From: Oscillospiraceae bacterium
GTDB taxonomy: Bacteria; Bacillota; Clostridia; Oscillospirales; Ruminococcaceae
Direction: 5' to 3'
Length of the DNA: 64,000 nt
Assembly (NCBI GenBank): GCA_017505635.1
Contig: JAFVOU010000029.1
Span: forward strand, 1-64,000
The position numbers were made by a program, and so were the translations under genes. Shown here piece after piece: positions 35,712-44,359 of the stretch. Each line of letters opens with the position of its first letter. Positions within the stretch are counted from its first letter, which is position 1. The notes beneath the pieces are model-generated. The model was given only the letters and a program-made list of their open reading frames with translations. It searched no databases and was not told the origin of the DNA.

Positions 35712-36006
35712 AAATTTAATACATCTCGCAAAAGCATTGATAAGAAATAGTAGGCTGTATACAGATTTACAGAGAGACCTTGGCTGGTGTAAAAGGTTAT
35801 GGCGTTGCATCCGAACACATCTTTGAGCTATTTACCGAAAGGGATTTCCCAAGTAGACTAAATCGGTTATCCGCCCGTTATCGCGGAAAAGTATGTTGGT
35901 ACTTAGTGAGGTTGTTGCCATGAGGCAATAACGAACAGAGGTGGAACCACGAAAGATATTTCGTCCTCTTGGCATCGGACAGATGCTGAGAGGACTTTTG
36001 TTTTAA
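35712..36006 (+). promoter_or_regulatory. T-box riboswitch leader of an amino-acid ABC transporter
   Basis: The leader of about 290 nt has T-box hallmarks: an AGTA element near 35748, a GGTG element in the apical Stem I region (near 35785), and the T-box sequence AGAGGTGGAACCACG (35938-35952). A competing terminator GTCCTCT/AGAGGAC (35963-35969 with 35989-35995, inner GCATC/GATGC) is followed by TTTTGTTTT. AGAGG at 35938-35942 can instead pair with CCTCT at 35965-35969 to form the antiterminator. The bulge reads UGGA, which calls for a tRNA with discriminator base U. The specifier lies in the segment GAACACATCTTTGAG (35813-35827); ACA (Thr) is compatible with U73, while CAC (His) is not. The codon remains unsettled. 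Confidence 0.93.
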
Positions 36007-36088
36007 GCGGTTTTATTAAAGTAATGCAGTTTACGGGACCTATTAAATTAACTTTAATCAGAAAAGAAAAATCAAAGGAGATTTAATT

Positions 36089-36871
36089 ATGAAAAAACTT
36101 ACAGCTTTATTATTATCCGCTATCCTGGCTCTTGGCTTTACAGCATGCGGCAGCAGCGAACCTGCAGCAACACCTGAAACAGAAAACAAAACAGTAGTTA
36201 TCGGCGTTGACGATACATTTGCACCTATGGGCTTCCGCGATGAAGCAGGCAACCTTGTTGGCTTTGACATCGACCTTGCAAAAGAACTTCTTGGCAGACT
36301 TGGCTACGAACCAAAATTCCAGGTTATCGACTGGTCCATGAAAGAAACAGAACTTGAAAACGGCAATATCGACCTTATCTGGAACGGCTACACAATTACA
36401 GACAGCCGCAAAGAAAAAGTTAACTTTACACAGGCTTATCTTGACAACAAACAGATTATTGTTGTAATGGCTGACAGCGATATCGCAACAAAAGCTGACC
36501 TTGCAGGCAAAACAGTAGCAGTTCAGAAAGAATCCAGTGCTTACGAAGCAGTTATGGCTGATGCAGCAACAGCAGCTTCCCTCAATGGCGGCGAACCTGT
36601 TCAGTTTGACACAAACACAGATGCATTTATGGACGTTGAAGCAGGCAGAAGCGATGCTATCGTAGTAGACGAAGTTCTTGCAAGATACTACATCAAACTC
36701 CGCGGTGCAGAACAGTACAAAGTATTGGCTGACGACTTTGGCAGCGAAGAATACGGTATCGGCGTAAGAAAAGCTGACACAGAATTTCTTGCAGAAATCG
36801 ATGCTGAACTTACAGAAATGATTAACGACGGCACATTTGCAGAAATCAAGGGCAGATGGTTCTCCGAATAA
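36089..36871 (+). CDS. Amino-acid ABC transporter solute-binding lipoprotein (family 3)
   Basis: The 260-residue lipoprotein has signal peptide MKKLTALLLSAILALGFTAC (lipidated Cys20) and then a family-3 binding domain: FAPMGFRDEAGNLVGFDIDLA, LIWNGYTITDSRKEKVNFTQAY and EEYGIGVRKADTEF, typical of polar amino-acid binders. It captures an amino acid outside the membrane for the permease/ATPase pair encoded downstream. AAAGGAG precedes the ATG. Expression is gated by the T-box leader, so the ligand is probably the amino acid, or a precursor of the amino acid, that charges the sensed tRNA. Confidence 0.95.
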   Translation: MKKLTALLLSAILALGFTACGSSEPAATPETENKTVVIGVDDTFAPMGFRDEAGNLVGFDIDLAKELLGRLGYEPKFQVIDWSMKETELENGNIDLIWNGYTITDSRKEKVNFTQAYLDNKQIIVVMADSDIATKADLAGKTVAVQKESSAYEAVMADAATAASLNGGEPVQFDTNTDAFMDVEAGRSDAIVVDEVLARYYIKLRGAEQYKVLADDFGSEEYGIGVRKADTEFLAEIDAELTEMINDGTFAEIKGRWFSE

Positions 36872-36941
36872 TCAGACCGATTATGTACTGTATCATACAA
36901 TTGTAAAGTATATATAAATTCACTCCTTAATCATCACGACA

Positions 36942-36977
36942 GATGTAACAGTGCAACATTGTTTGCACTGTTACATC
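36942..36977 (+). other. Perfect 15-bp hairpin between binding-protein and permease genes
   Basis: GATGTAACAGTGCAA (36942-36956) pairs perfectly with 36963-36977 around a 6-nt loop, with only ATTTAAAAG after it. The weak U-tract suggests partial termination or 3'-end protection of the binding-protein message, not full termination. Confidence 0.75.
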
Positions 36978-37029
36978 ATTTAAAAGACAGTTGCCGGCAA
37001 CTGCAAAATACTATTAAGAGGATATTTTA

Positions 37030-37662
37030 ATGGAAGTTTTAAAACTTATGCCAAGATTTTTGGAAGGTCTGCAGCTCACTTTGGGCCTTTGGGCAATAAC
37101 CTTGCTTTTGTCTTTGCCCCTCGCCTTCCCTGTTGCTTTTATCCGCAGCAGCAAAAACAGACTTGTGGCAGGTGCAACCAAATTTTATATTGATATTATG
37201 CGCGGTACTCCGCTTCTTCTGCAGATGTGCTTTATCTTCTTTGGCCTGCCTGAAGTTGGCATTGTATTCCCGCGTTTCACTACAGCAGTTATCGCCTTTG
37301 TTATCAACTACACCGCATATTTTGCCGAAATTTTCCGCAGCGGTCTGAAAAGTATCGACAAAGGTCAGTGGGAAGCCGGTCAGATGCTTGGTATAAGCAA
37401 ACCTGTACTTTTCTTTAAAGTTATTTTACCACAGACAATCCGCACAGTTATTCCTGCTGTAACAAACGAGGTTACAACGCTTGTCAAAGATACATCCCTT
37501 GTTTATATTCTCGGTCTCGGTGACCTTCTCAGACAAGGCAAAATATATGCCAACAGCCTTTCCTCCCTTGCACCGTTTGTGCTGGTTGGTGCTATATACT
37601 TCGTAGTTATCACCGTAATCAGCAAGGGCTGCGAAAAGATTGAAAAATCCTTCAACTACTAA
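37030..37662 (+). CDS. Amino-acid ABC transporter permease
   Basis: The 210-residue His/Glu/Gln/Arg-type permease has about five membrane segments, RSSKNRLVAGATKFYIDIMRGTPLLLQ near the N-terminus and the EAA loop SIDKGQWEAGQMLGISKPVLFFKVILPQ, where it contacts the ATPase. AAGAGGA precedes the ATG. It is followed by the ATPase gene after 11 bases, so the two are translated together. Confidence 0.94.
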   Translation: MEVLKLMPRFLEGLQLTLGLWAITLLLSLPLAFPVAFIRSSKNRLVAGATKFYIDIMRGTPLLLQMCFIFFGLPEVGIVFPRFTTAVIAFVINYTAYFAEIFRSGLKSIDKGQWEAGQMLGISKPVLFFKVILPQTIRTVIPAVTNEVTTLVKDTSLVYILGLGDLLRQGKIYANSLSSLAPFVLVGAIYFVVITVISKGCEKIEKSFNY

Positions 37663-37673
37663 AGGAGTATAAA

Positions 37674-38324
37674 ATGCTTAAAGTAACCAATTTATACAAA
37701 AGCTTTGGTGAACGCACCGTTCTCAACAATATATCCTTTGAACTGAATAAAGGCGAAATTCTGTGTTTGCGCGGTAAAAGCGGTGCAGGTAAAACAACTC
37801 TTATCCGTTGTATCTGTAACCTCGAAAAAGCAGATAAAGGCACAATATCCATAAACGGCATTGAAAGCCTTGAAAACGATAAACCAAACAAGGCTTATCA
37901 GAACAATGTAGGTATGGTTAGCCAGGGATTTGATTTATTTCCTAACCTTAACGTAATGGATAACCTTACGCTTGCTCCCGTAAGCCGCAAACTTATGACA
38001 AAAGAAGAAGCTGAAAAAGCTGCCATGGCTTTGCTTGAATCCCTTGGAATCGGTGACAAAGCTAAAAGCTATCCAAGCCAGCTTTCAGGCGGTGAAAAAC
38101 AGCGTGTTGCCGTGGCAAGAGCCTGCATTTTAAGCCCGTCTGTGCTGTTCTTTGACGAACCTACCAGTGCCCTGGACCTTGCTTCCACACAGGAGGTTGC
38201 AAACCTTATCGAAGACATTGCAAAGCGTGACATCGCTGTGGTTATCATCACCCACGACGAAGCTTTCTGCAGTATGCTTGATGCTAAAGAAATAGTTATT
38301 GTAAACGGTAAAATCGCTGAATAA
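37674..38324 (+). CDS. Amino-acid ABC transporter ATP-binding protein
   Basis: The 216-residue ATPase has Walker A GKSGAGKTTLIR (near 34-45), the Q-loop region GMVSQGFDLFPNLNVMDNL, signature LSGGEKQRVAVARAC, Walker B VLFFDEPTSALD and H-loop VIITHDEAF. It is slightly short for a polar amino-acid ATPase (usually about 240 residues) but has all catalytic motifs. AAAGGAG precedes the ATG. It closes the T-box operon. Confidence 0.94.
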   Translation: MLKVTNLYKSFGERTVLNNISFELNKGEILCLRGKSGAGKTTLIRCICNLEKADKGTISINGIESLENDKPNKAYQNNVGMVSQGFDLFPNLNVMDNLTLAPVSRKLMTKEEAEKAAMALLESLGIGDKAKSYPSQLSGGEKQRVAVARACILSPSVLFFDEPTSALDLASTQEVANLIEDIAKRDIAVVIITHDEAFCSMLDAKEIVIVNGKIAE

Positions 38325-38344
38325 AATATTTTAATAAAAAATCC

Positions 38345-38381
38345 AAAGGCACATCAGGTTAAACTGCTGTGCCTTTTCTTG
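38345..38381 (+). terminator. Intrinsic terminator of the amino-acid transporter operon
   Basis: AAAGGCACATCAG pairs with CTGCTGTGCCTTT (one mismatch) and is followed by TCTTGT. It lies 20 bases after the ATPase stop. Confidence 0.8.
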
Positions 38382-38482
38382 TACAAAATTATTTTAAATG
38401 TTAGAATATCATAAATACATAATTAAATATTAACTTGCAGGTAATAGAAAGAAAAATTTGAACAGGTAAGACAGATGTCAGG

Positions 38483-38511
38483 TGAAAATTTACACGTTTA
38501 TTTGTTATAAT
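38483..38511 (+). promoter_or_regulatory. Extended -10 promoter of the methyltransferase gene
   Basis: TATAAT (38506-38511) is preceded by TGT, an extended -10 element. The -35 region TGAAAA (38483-38488) is poor, with a 17-nt spacer. The ATG follows at 38546. Confidence 0.6.
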
Positions 38512-38545
38512 ACTGTTATAAAAATTTGAATTTGTAGGTGAGCAT

Positions 38546-39331
38546 ATGAACAGCGTAAATAAAACATTATACATCCCGTTGTATGGAAAAGCGTATGTCA
38601 GCAAAAGGGGAATATTTCTTGACGATAAAAAAGCTGAAGAAATTTGGGAAGCGGAGGGATTCGCACTAAAAGGAAAATCCAAATCCAAGTGGCTTGCCTA
38701 CTATATGGGTGCTCGCTCTGCTGTTTTTGATGAATGGGTAAAGAATCAGGCAGCAGATATACAGGATGCCGTTGTCATTCATATTGGATGCGGCATGGAC
38801 AGCCGAGTTTTGAGAGTAGGAACTATAAATCAGAAGTGGTACGATGTGGATTTTGCTGAAGTTATTGAAGAAAGAAAAAAATACTATTCCGAATCTGCCA
38901 ACTATCAAATGATTGCAGGGGATGTGAGGGACGACAACTGGCTGACAAGTGTTCCCGAAAAGAAGTGTGCTATTGTTGTTATGGAAGGAGTGAGTATGTA
39001 CTTGACCTTCAAAGAAGTACACGAATTAACCGAAAACCTGTGTGCACATTTTGAACAGATTGTATTTTTGATGGATTGCTATACTGTTTTGGCTGCTAAA
39101 CTGTCCAAATACAAAAATCCAATAAATGATGTCGGTGTTACTGAGGTTTATGGTATAAATAATCCTGAGTTGTTTCAGCACGGCGAGTTTGTTTATGTCA
39201 AGGAGCACATAATGACACCGCAAAAATACATAGATGAGTTGACTGGTATTGAGAAGTATATTTTCGGAAAACTGTATGCAGGAAGCTTTTCCAAAAAGCT
39301 GTATCGATTGTTTGAATATAGAAAAATGTAA
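38546..39331 (+). CDS. Leucine carboxyl methyltransferase-like O-methyltransferase
   Basis: The 261-residue class I SAM-dependent methyltransferase is of the LCMT/PCMT (PF04072) type: N-terminal NKTLYIPLYGKAYVSKRGIF, then ARSAVFDEWV, the SAM-binding loop VIHIGCGMDSRVLRVG (near residues 74-89), WYDVDFAEVIEERKKYY and VVMEGVSMYLT. Bacterial members methylate carboxyl or hydroxyl groups of small molecules and are often near specialised-metabolite genes, but none is visible here. AGGTGAG precedes the ATG. Immediately downstream is an interrupted small membrane ORF. Confidence 0.88.
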   Translation: MNSVNKTLYIPLYGKAYVSKRGIFLDDKKAEEIWEAEGFALKGKSKSKWLAYYMGARSAVFDEWVKNQAADIQDAVVIHIGCGMDSRVLRVGTINQKWYDVDFAEVIEERKKYYSESANYQMIAGDVRDDNWLTSVPEKKCAIVVMEGVSMYLTFKEVHELTENLCAHFEQIVFLMDCYTVLAAKLSKYKNPINDVGVTEVYGINNPELFQHGEFVYVKEHIMTPQKYIDELTGIEKYIFGKLYAGSFSKKLYRLFEYRKM

Positions 39332-39360
39332 ACTACAATTTGACAGAGGAGTGTGATTGC

Positions 39361-39531
39361 ATGGATATGATTGGAACACTTCAACTGGCAGCATCAGCTT
39401 TTGGTATAAAATAGTTGTGTAATGCAAGAGAATACTACAAACAGAAGAAAACAAAATGGGCAATCACCTCTCTGTGTGTGGGTATCTTTGCTTGTTCCTG
39501 TACAATTATTTCAATTACAGGTATTTTGTAA
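39361..39531 (+). pseudogene. Small membrane-protein ORF interrupted by an in-frame UAG
   Basis: The ATG at 39361 with AGAGGAG nine bases upstream opens a frame whose codon 18 (39412-39414) is TAG; the same frame then continues to TAA at 39529-39531. Read across the stop, the 56-codon product would be MDMIGTLQLAASAFGIK, then LCNAREYYKQKKTKWAI and a hydrophobic helix SLCVGIFACSCTIISITGIL. That is a plausible small single-pass membrane protein with a basic cytoplasmic neck. The lesion is one base from CAG (Gln) or AAG (Lys). It lies 29 bases after the methyltransferase gene and just before a terminator. The function is unknown. Confidence 0.45.
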
Positions 39532-39560
39532 ATTCCAATTTATCTTACCCCTTGTTTCTT

Positions 39561-39594
39561 AAAACCGACTTGAAGACAGGTCGGTTTTATTATT
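39561..39594 (+). terminator. Intrinsic terminator after the methyltransferase/small-ORF unit
   Basis: A 9-bp stem AAAACCGAC/GTCGGTTTT (39561-39569 with 39580-39588) is followed by ATTATTCTCTTTTTG. Confidence 0.8.
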
Positions 39595-39681
39595 CTCTTT
39601 TTGTTGCAAGTCTTTTCTGTTGCAGATGTGCTTTATATAATGTATACTTATTTATATATAAACAGCAAAGGAATTTATCAA

Positions 39682-41052
39682 ATGGTTTTACCACAGGATT
39701 TTAAAGATAAAATGCAAAACCTTTTAAAGGATGAATTCGATGAATTTTTAAAAGGCTATGATAAAGATAATTTTTATTCCTTGAGAATAAACACCTTAAA
39801 GGCAAAGGCAGAAGATGTTTTAAACAAAAACATTTTTGATTTTACACCTGTAAAATGGTGTCCTACAGGTTATTATTATCCCGGACATCAGCGTCCCGGC
39901 AGACACAGTTATCATCACGCAGGTGTTTTCTATATTCAGGAAGCAAGTGCCATGAGTGTTGCCGAATGTGCTGACATACACCCTGGCGAAAAGGTGCTTG
40001 ACCTTTGTGCTGCACCGGGCGGAAAAAGCACTCAGCTTGCCGCAAAGCTGAAGGGGGAAGGTCTTTTGGTGTCCAACGAAATTGTGCCTAACCGTGCTAA
40101 AATTTTGTCACAAAACATGGAACGTATGGGTGTAAAAAACGCAGTTGTAACCAACGAAAGCCCTGAAAAGCTGGAAAAATATTTTAAAAACTATTTTGAC
40201 AAGATTGTTGTTGATGCACCCTGTTCCGGCGAAGGTATGTTCCGCAAGGAACCTGCTGTTGTAAACGAATGGAGCCTTGCACAGGTTGAGGTGTGTGCCA
40301 ACAGACAGCGCCATATTCTTGAAAGCGCACACAAAATGCTTGCTGACGGCGGTCTGATTGTTTATTCCACCTGCACATTTTCGCCGGAAGAAAACGAAAT
40401 GACTGTGGACAGCTTTTTGTGCAATCATCCTGAGTACGAACTTGTAAAACCCGAAGTGCACAAGTATTTCAGCGAAGGTGTACCTCAGTGGTGTGAAAGC
40501 CGCAATACAGAGCTTTCAAAAACGATGCGTCTGTTCCCGCACAAAATTGACGGTGAAGGACATTATGTAGCTGTTCTTCATAAAACAAGCGGCGAAAACT
40601 GCAAAGTCAAAAACGCAAAGTCCGTTGCTGACAAAAAACTGCTTCAGCCTTATTTTGATTTTGAGAAAAAGTTTTTAAATAATCTGTCCTTTGACAACTT
40701 TGCGCTGTTTGGTGAAAACCTGTATGCTTTGCCGGAAAACTGCCCTGATTTAAGCGGTGTTAAAGTTCTCCGCTGCGGATTGCACCTTGGCGAAATCAAA
40801 AAAGGCCGTTTTGAGCCAAGCCATTCTCTTGCTATGGCACTTAAAAAAGAAAACGCAAAGTATTGTCTTGATTATCCTTGTGACAGTGATGAAATGCTGT
40901 GCTATCTTAAAGGCGAATCGCTGAACACCGAAGAAAATTACAAGGGATGGTGTCTTGTATGCTCTGACGGATATTCTGTGGGCTGGGCAAAAGTAAGTGA
41001 CGGAATCGCAAAAAACCATTATCCTAAAGGATTAAGGATAATGATGGGATAA
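39682..41052 (+). CDS. RsmB/NOP family rRNA (cytosine-C5) methyltransferase, RsmF-like
   Basis: The 456-residue protein has an N-terminal NOL1/NOP2 RNA-binding start (VLPQDFKDKMQNLLKDEFDEF), SAM motif VLDLCAAPGGKSTQLAAKL (from about residue 105), and two catalytic cysteines in DAPCSGEGMFRK (about residue 180) and YSTCTFSPEENE (about 230). The C-terminal part (about 300-456) resembles the PUA-like region of RsmF-type enzymes, which methylate 16S rRNA cytosine. The ATG at 39682 follows AAAGGAAT; the longer in-frame start crosses the upstream terminator region. The target nucleotide is inferred from family only. Confidence 0.92.
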   Translation: MVLPQDFKDKMQNLLKDEFDEFLKGYDKDNFYSLRINTLKAKAEDVLNKNIFDFTPVKWCPTGYYYPGHQRPGRHSYHHAGVFYIQEASAMSVAECADIHPGEKVLDLCAAPGGKSTQLAAKLKGEGLLVSNEIVPNRAKILSQNMERMGVKNAVVTNESPEKLEKYFKNYFDKIVVDAPCSGEGMFRKEPAVVNEWSLAQVEVCANRQRHILESAHKMLADGGLIVYSTCTFSPEENEMTVDSFLCNHPEYELVKPEVHKYFSEGVPQWCESRNTELSKTMRLFPHKIDGEGHYVAVLHKTSGENCKVKNAKSVADKKLLQPYFDFEKKFLNNLSFDNFALFGENLYALPENCPDLSGVKVLRCGLHLGEIKKGRFEPSHSLAMALKKENAKYCLDYPCDSDEMLCYLKGESLNTEENYKGWCLVCSDGYSVGWAKVSDGIAKNHYPKGLRIMMG

Positions 41053-41094
41053 TACGGATATTTTTAATTATATATAATATATGAGGTAATTATT

Positions 41095-41568
41095 ATGAGC
41101 AAAAAACTTGTAGCTTATTTTTCCGCAAGCGGTGTAACCGCAGAAGTTGCAAAATCTATGGCAGAAACACTCTGCTGTGATATCTGCGAAATAAAACCTG
41201 CTGTTCTTTATACCCAAGCAGACCTTGACTGGATGGATAAATCCAGCCGCAGTTCTGTAGAGATGCAGGACAAATCCTCCCGCCCTGAAATCGTTGATTA
41301 TCCTGCCAATCTTGACGGCTATGACACAATTTATCTTGGCTTTCCTGTATGGTGGTATGTTGCACCAACAATCGTGAACACCTTTGTTGAAAAATATGAT
41401 TTAACCGGCAAAACTGTTGTTCTTTTTGCAACAAGCGGCGGCAGTGACTGGGGCAAAACTGTTGAATTTCTTGAAAACAGCTGCAAAGGCGCAAAAATTG
41501 TCGAAGGCAAAGTACTCAGACCTGGCGTAAGCCGCGATGAATTTGACCTGTGGGTTAAATCACTTTAA
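41095..41568 (+). CDS. Flavodoxin
   Basis: This 157-residue Flavodoxin_4-type protein begins KKLVAYFSASGVTAEVAKSMAE, whose phosphate-binding loop holds FMN. It has YDTIYLGFPVWWYVAPTIVNTF and LFATSGGSDWGKT around the flavin. Family members carry electrons or act as small quinone/NADPH reductases. TGAGGT precedes the ATG. It lies 42 bases after the RNA methyltransferase gene with no terminator between them. Confidence 0.93.
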   Translation: MSKKLVAYFSASGVTAEVAKSMAETLCCDICEIKPAVLYTQADLDWMDKSSRSSVEMQDKSSRPEIVDYPANLDGYDTIYLGFPVWWYVAPTIVNTFVEKYDLTGKTVVLFATSGGSDWGKTVEFLENSCKGAKIVEGKVLRPGVSRDEFDLWVKSL

Positions 41569-41596
41569 TAAGATTAAATTAATATTATACAAAAAT

Positions 41597-41634
41597 AAAG
41601 TTGGCAGAAAATTAAATCTGCCAACTTTTTGTTT
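41597..41634 (+). terminator. Intrinsic terminator after the flavodoxin gene
   Basis: AAAGTTGGCAG (41597-41607) pairs with CTGCCAACTTT (41619-41629), then TTGTTTGTTTTT. It may also serve the convergent rlmH gene. Confidence 0.9.
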
Positions 41635-41642
41635 GTTTTTAA

Positions 41643-42128
41643 TTATTTGTGATATTTGCTGCCACTCAAAATAGAAAATGCACGGTAGGTCTGTTCCAGC
41701 AGCATTACGCGTGCAAGCTGATGTGGGAATGTCATCTTTGACATTGACATTTTATAATGTGACATCTGTTTTACCCTGTCAGAAAGCCCATGGCTTGAAC
41801 CGATTATAAAACAGATATTGGAAAACCCTTCAACTGCTTTTTCGCTGAACAGCTTTGCCAGTTCTTCACTTGACATCTGTTTGCCTTCGATGCACATAGA
41901 AATAATATAGCTTTGTTTTGGAATATTTTTTATAATCTCGTCTGCCTCTCTGTCCAGAGTTTTCTGTATAAGTGTATCATTGAGATTTTTTTCCATAAGC
42001 TGTACATCTTCCAGCTGAACAATTTTGAGATTGCACATGGTTTTCAGACGTTTGATATATTCGTTGCAGCCATCCAGCATAAAGCCTTTCTGCACCTTGC
42101 CCATAGCAATTATAGTTATATTCTGCAT
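41643..42128 (-). CDS. rlmH: 23S rRNA (pseudouridine(1915)-N3)-methyltransferase
   Basis: The 161-residue SPOUT-class methyltransferase contains IISMCIEGKQMSSEELAKL, the knot motif NICFIIGSSHGLSDRV and the hallmark C-terminus LLEQTYRAFSILSGSKYHK. It methylates the pseudouridine at position 1915 of helix 69 in assembled ribosomes. GGGGAGAAA precedes the ATG. It follows the WalJ-type gene by 12 bases, an association also seen in many other Bacillota (walJ-rlmH neighbourhood). Confidence 0.97.
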   Translation of the reverse strand: MQNITIIAMGKVQKGFMLDGCNEYIKRLKTMCNLKIVQLEDVQLMEKNLNDTLIQKTLDREADEIIKNIPKQSYIISMCIEGKQMSSEELAKLFSEKAVEGFSNICFIIGSSHGLSDRVKQMSHYKMSMSKMTFPHQLARVMLLEQTYRAFSILSGSKYHK

Positions 42129-42140
42129 AATTTCTCCCCG

Positions 42141-42938
42141 TTAAAACTGTGTAGGCGCTGTTATTTCGTGACGTCGGTTCGCCTTTATAACCTCGATATC
42201 CCTGTGCACATCAATGCCTTTTGCCATAGCTGTTACAGCAAGCTGGGAAAGGGCTGTTGAAGGTGTGTTGTTGTTATTTGACAAATGACACAGATGCAGC
42301 TTTTTAACCCCGTTTTCCAGCAGTTTTACCGCTGCATCACTGCACTGGATATTGCTTAGATGTCCGCGGTTGGATGCAATGCGTGTTTTCAGGTAATATG
42401 GGTAATTTTCATTTTCACGCAGCATCATATCATCATAATTGGACTCCATAACCGCTAAATCTGCCCCCATAAACTGTTTAAGAATACCGTCGGTAACACA
42501 GCCAAGGTCGGTTGCCATTGTCATTCTTGTACCGCTGTTTGTATGTATATTAAAGCCCATACAGCCAACAGAATCATGTGGTGTTTCAAAGCCTGTAACA
42601 AAAAAATCACCAATATTGTGCCCTGCCATATTCATATCTTCCAGCACAATATGGGAAGATACAAGGTCGTTGTCTGCAAGGTAGTCAAGTGTTGCACAGT
42701 TGGAAAACACAGGCACATTGAGTTTTTTGGTAAAAACTTTAAGACCGCTTATATGGTCAGAATGTTCGTGGCTGATTAAAATTCCCTGAAGATTTTTCAG
42801 TTCAAGCCCAAGCTCTTTAAGGGCATTTGATGTCATTCTCGCCGACTTGCCTATATCTATAAGTATAAATTTACCATTGTCCTCCAGCACAGAACAGTTG
42901 CCGCTTGACCCGGAGTAAAGTGAAATGTAATTTGCCAT
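42141..42938 (-). CDS. MBL-fold metallo-hydrolase, WalJ/YycJ type
   Basis: The 265-residue beta-lactamase-fold hydrolase opens with YISLYSGSSGNCSVLEDNGKF, the characteristic YycJ start. It has the metal motif ISHEHSDHISGLKVF (HxHxDH, near residues 55-65), then HDSVGCMGF and LCHLSNNNNTPSTA. WalJ homologues have DNA exonuclease-like activity and are linked to replication/cell division coordination. AAGAGGC precedes the ATG. It is co-transcribed with rlmH. Confidence 0.92.
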   Translation of the reverse strand: MANYISLYSGSSGNCSVLEDNGKFILIDIGKSARMTSNALKELGLELKNLQGILISHEHSDHISGLKVFTKKLNVPVFSNCATLDYLADNDLVSSHIVLEDMNMAGHNIGDFFVTGFETPHDSVGCMGFNIHTNSGTRMTMATDLGCVTDGILKQFMGADLAVMESNYDDMMLRENENYPYYLKTRIASNRGHLSNIQCSDAAVKLLENGVKKLHLCHLSNNNNTPSTALSQLAVTAMAKGIDVHRDIEVIKANRRHEITAPTQF

Positions 42939-43036
42939 TTTGCCTCTTAAAAACTGTTTTATATGAAAATTGCAGAAAATAATATCTATACAAATAACAA
43001 TACAGATAATTCCTGCAGAATTGTTGTTCTTTTTAA

Positions 43037-43066
43037 AAAGGCAAGGTTATAACACCTTGCCTTTGA
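43037..43066 (-). terminator. Intrinsic terminator after murA
   Basis: AAAGGCAAGGT (43037-43047) pairs with ACCTTGCCTTT (43054-43064). Leftward it is followed by TTTAAAAAG and T-rich sequence. Confidence 0.85.
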
Positions 43067-43069
43067 TTT

Positions 43070-44359
43070 TTAATATGCTTTTTTAAGTTCTGCTTCTTCA
43101 GGAATAACAACCTTCTGGATGTCACCGCCAAGAGCACGGATTTTTTTAACGATATCAACATAACCGCGTTCAACGTGTTTGATTTCGTAAACTTCGCTCT
43201 GACCTTCTGTGCAAAGTGCTGCAACGATAAGTGCTGCACCTGCACGCAGGTCTGTTGCAGAAACAGGAGCAGGTCTGAGTGCTTCCACACCTTCAAAAAC
43301 CGCTACTCTGCCTTCAACCTGAATACTTGCGCCCATTTTGTTGAGTTCGTCGCAGTATTTAAAACGGTTGTCCCATATACCTTCGCTGATAATGGAAGTG
43401 CCCTTTGCAAAGCAGAGCAGCACGCCCATAACAGGCTGCAGGTCGGTTGGAAAACCAGGATGAGGCATTGTTTTGATATTTGTGTTATTGTACTTGCCTT
43501 CGCGGCCGATTACACGCACACTGTCATCAAATTCTTCGACTGTCGCACCGATAACACGCAGTTTGCTTGTGATTGGTTCCAGATGTTTTGGTATTACATT
43601 TTTGATTGTGATATCACCACGGCTTGCAGCTGCGGCAACCATAAATGTACCTGCTTCAATCTGGTCAGGAATTATGGAGTAAAGACCGCCGTGCATTCTT
43701 TTTACACCGTGAATTTTGATAACATCTGTGCCGGCACCGCGAACATTTGCCCCCATAATATTAAGAAAGTTTGCAACGTCAACAATATGTGGTTCCTTAG
43801 CAACATTTTCGAGAATTGTTGTGCCTTCTGCCATAACAGCAGCAAGCATTGCATTGATTGTTGCACCAACAGAAATTGTGTCAAAGAACACATGTGCACC
43901 GTGAAGATTATCACTTTTTACATTTACCATTGCATAGTCAATGGAGTGTTCTGCACCAAAAGCTGTAAATGCTTTAAGATGCTGGTCGATAGGACGTGCA
44001 CCAAGGTTGCAACCTCCCGGCATCGGCACACTGCCTTCGCCAAAGCGGGACAGCATACAGCCAAGGAAATAATAGGAAGCACGCATCTTTTTGCCAAGTT
44101 CCAGCGGAACTTCGGTTGTATTGATAGTTGATGTGTCTATTTCCAGCACAGTCGGAGCAAGCCATTTTACCCTTGCACCAAGTTCTTCCAGAATTGCGAT
44201 TTCTGCACGGATATCGCTGATGTCAGGCACATTTTCAAGAACACAAACATCATTTGCAAGAACTGTTGCAGGCAATATTGCTACAGCAGCGTTTTTGAAA
44301 CCGCTGATTGTAACTTCCCCTCTAAGAGGCTTTCCGCCTGAAATAACATACTTTTCCAA
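43070..44359 (-). CDS. murA: UDP-N-acetylglucosamine 1-carboxyvinyltransferase
   Basis: The 429-residue enzyme is complete. It has Lys22 in SGFKNAAVAIL, RASYYFLGCMLSR, and the catalytic loop MPGGCNLGARPIDQH with Cys117, the residue alkylated by fosfomycin in the family. It transfers enolpyruvate from PEP to UDP-GlcNAc, the first committed step of peptidoglycan synthesis. The start codon is TTG at 44359, with AAGGAG seven bases upstream; no ATG fits. It is followed by its own terminator. The M23 peptidase gene upstream on the same strand also acts on the cell wall. Confidence 0.96.
   Translation of the reverse strand: MEKYVISGGKPLRGEVTISGFKNAAVAILPATVLANDVCVLENVPDISDIRAEIAILEELGARVKWLAPTVLEIDTSTINTTEVPLELGKKMRASYYFLGCMLSRFGEGSVPMPGGCNLGARPIDQHLKAFTAFGAEHSIDYAMVNVKSDNLHGAHVFFDTISVGATINAMLAAVMAEGTTILENVAKEPHIVDVANFLNIMGANVRGAGTDVIKIHGVKRMHGGLYSIIPDQIEAGTFMVAAAASRGDITIKNVIPKHLEPITSKLRVIGATVEEFDDSVRVIGREGKYNNTNIKTMPHPGFPTDLQPVMGVLLCFAKGTSIISEGIWDNRFKYCDELNKMGASIQVEGRVAVFEGVEALRPAPVSATDLRAGAALIVAALCTEGQSEVYEIKHVERGYVDIVKKIRALGGDIQKVVIPEEAELKKAY

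Noticed and set aside
35805..35827. Histidine specifier (CAC) in the T-box
   Set aside because: tRNA-His carries C at position 73, which would need UGGG in the T-box bulge; the sequence has UGGA.
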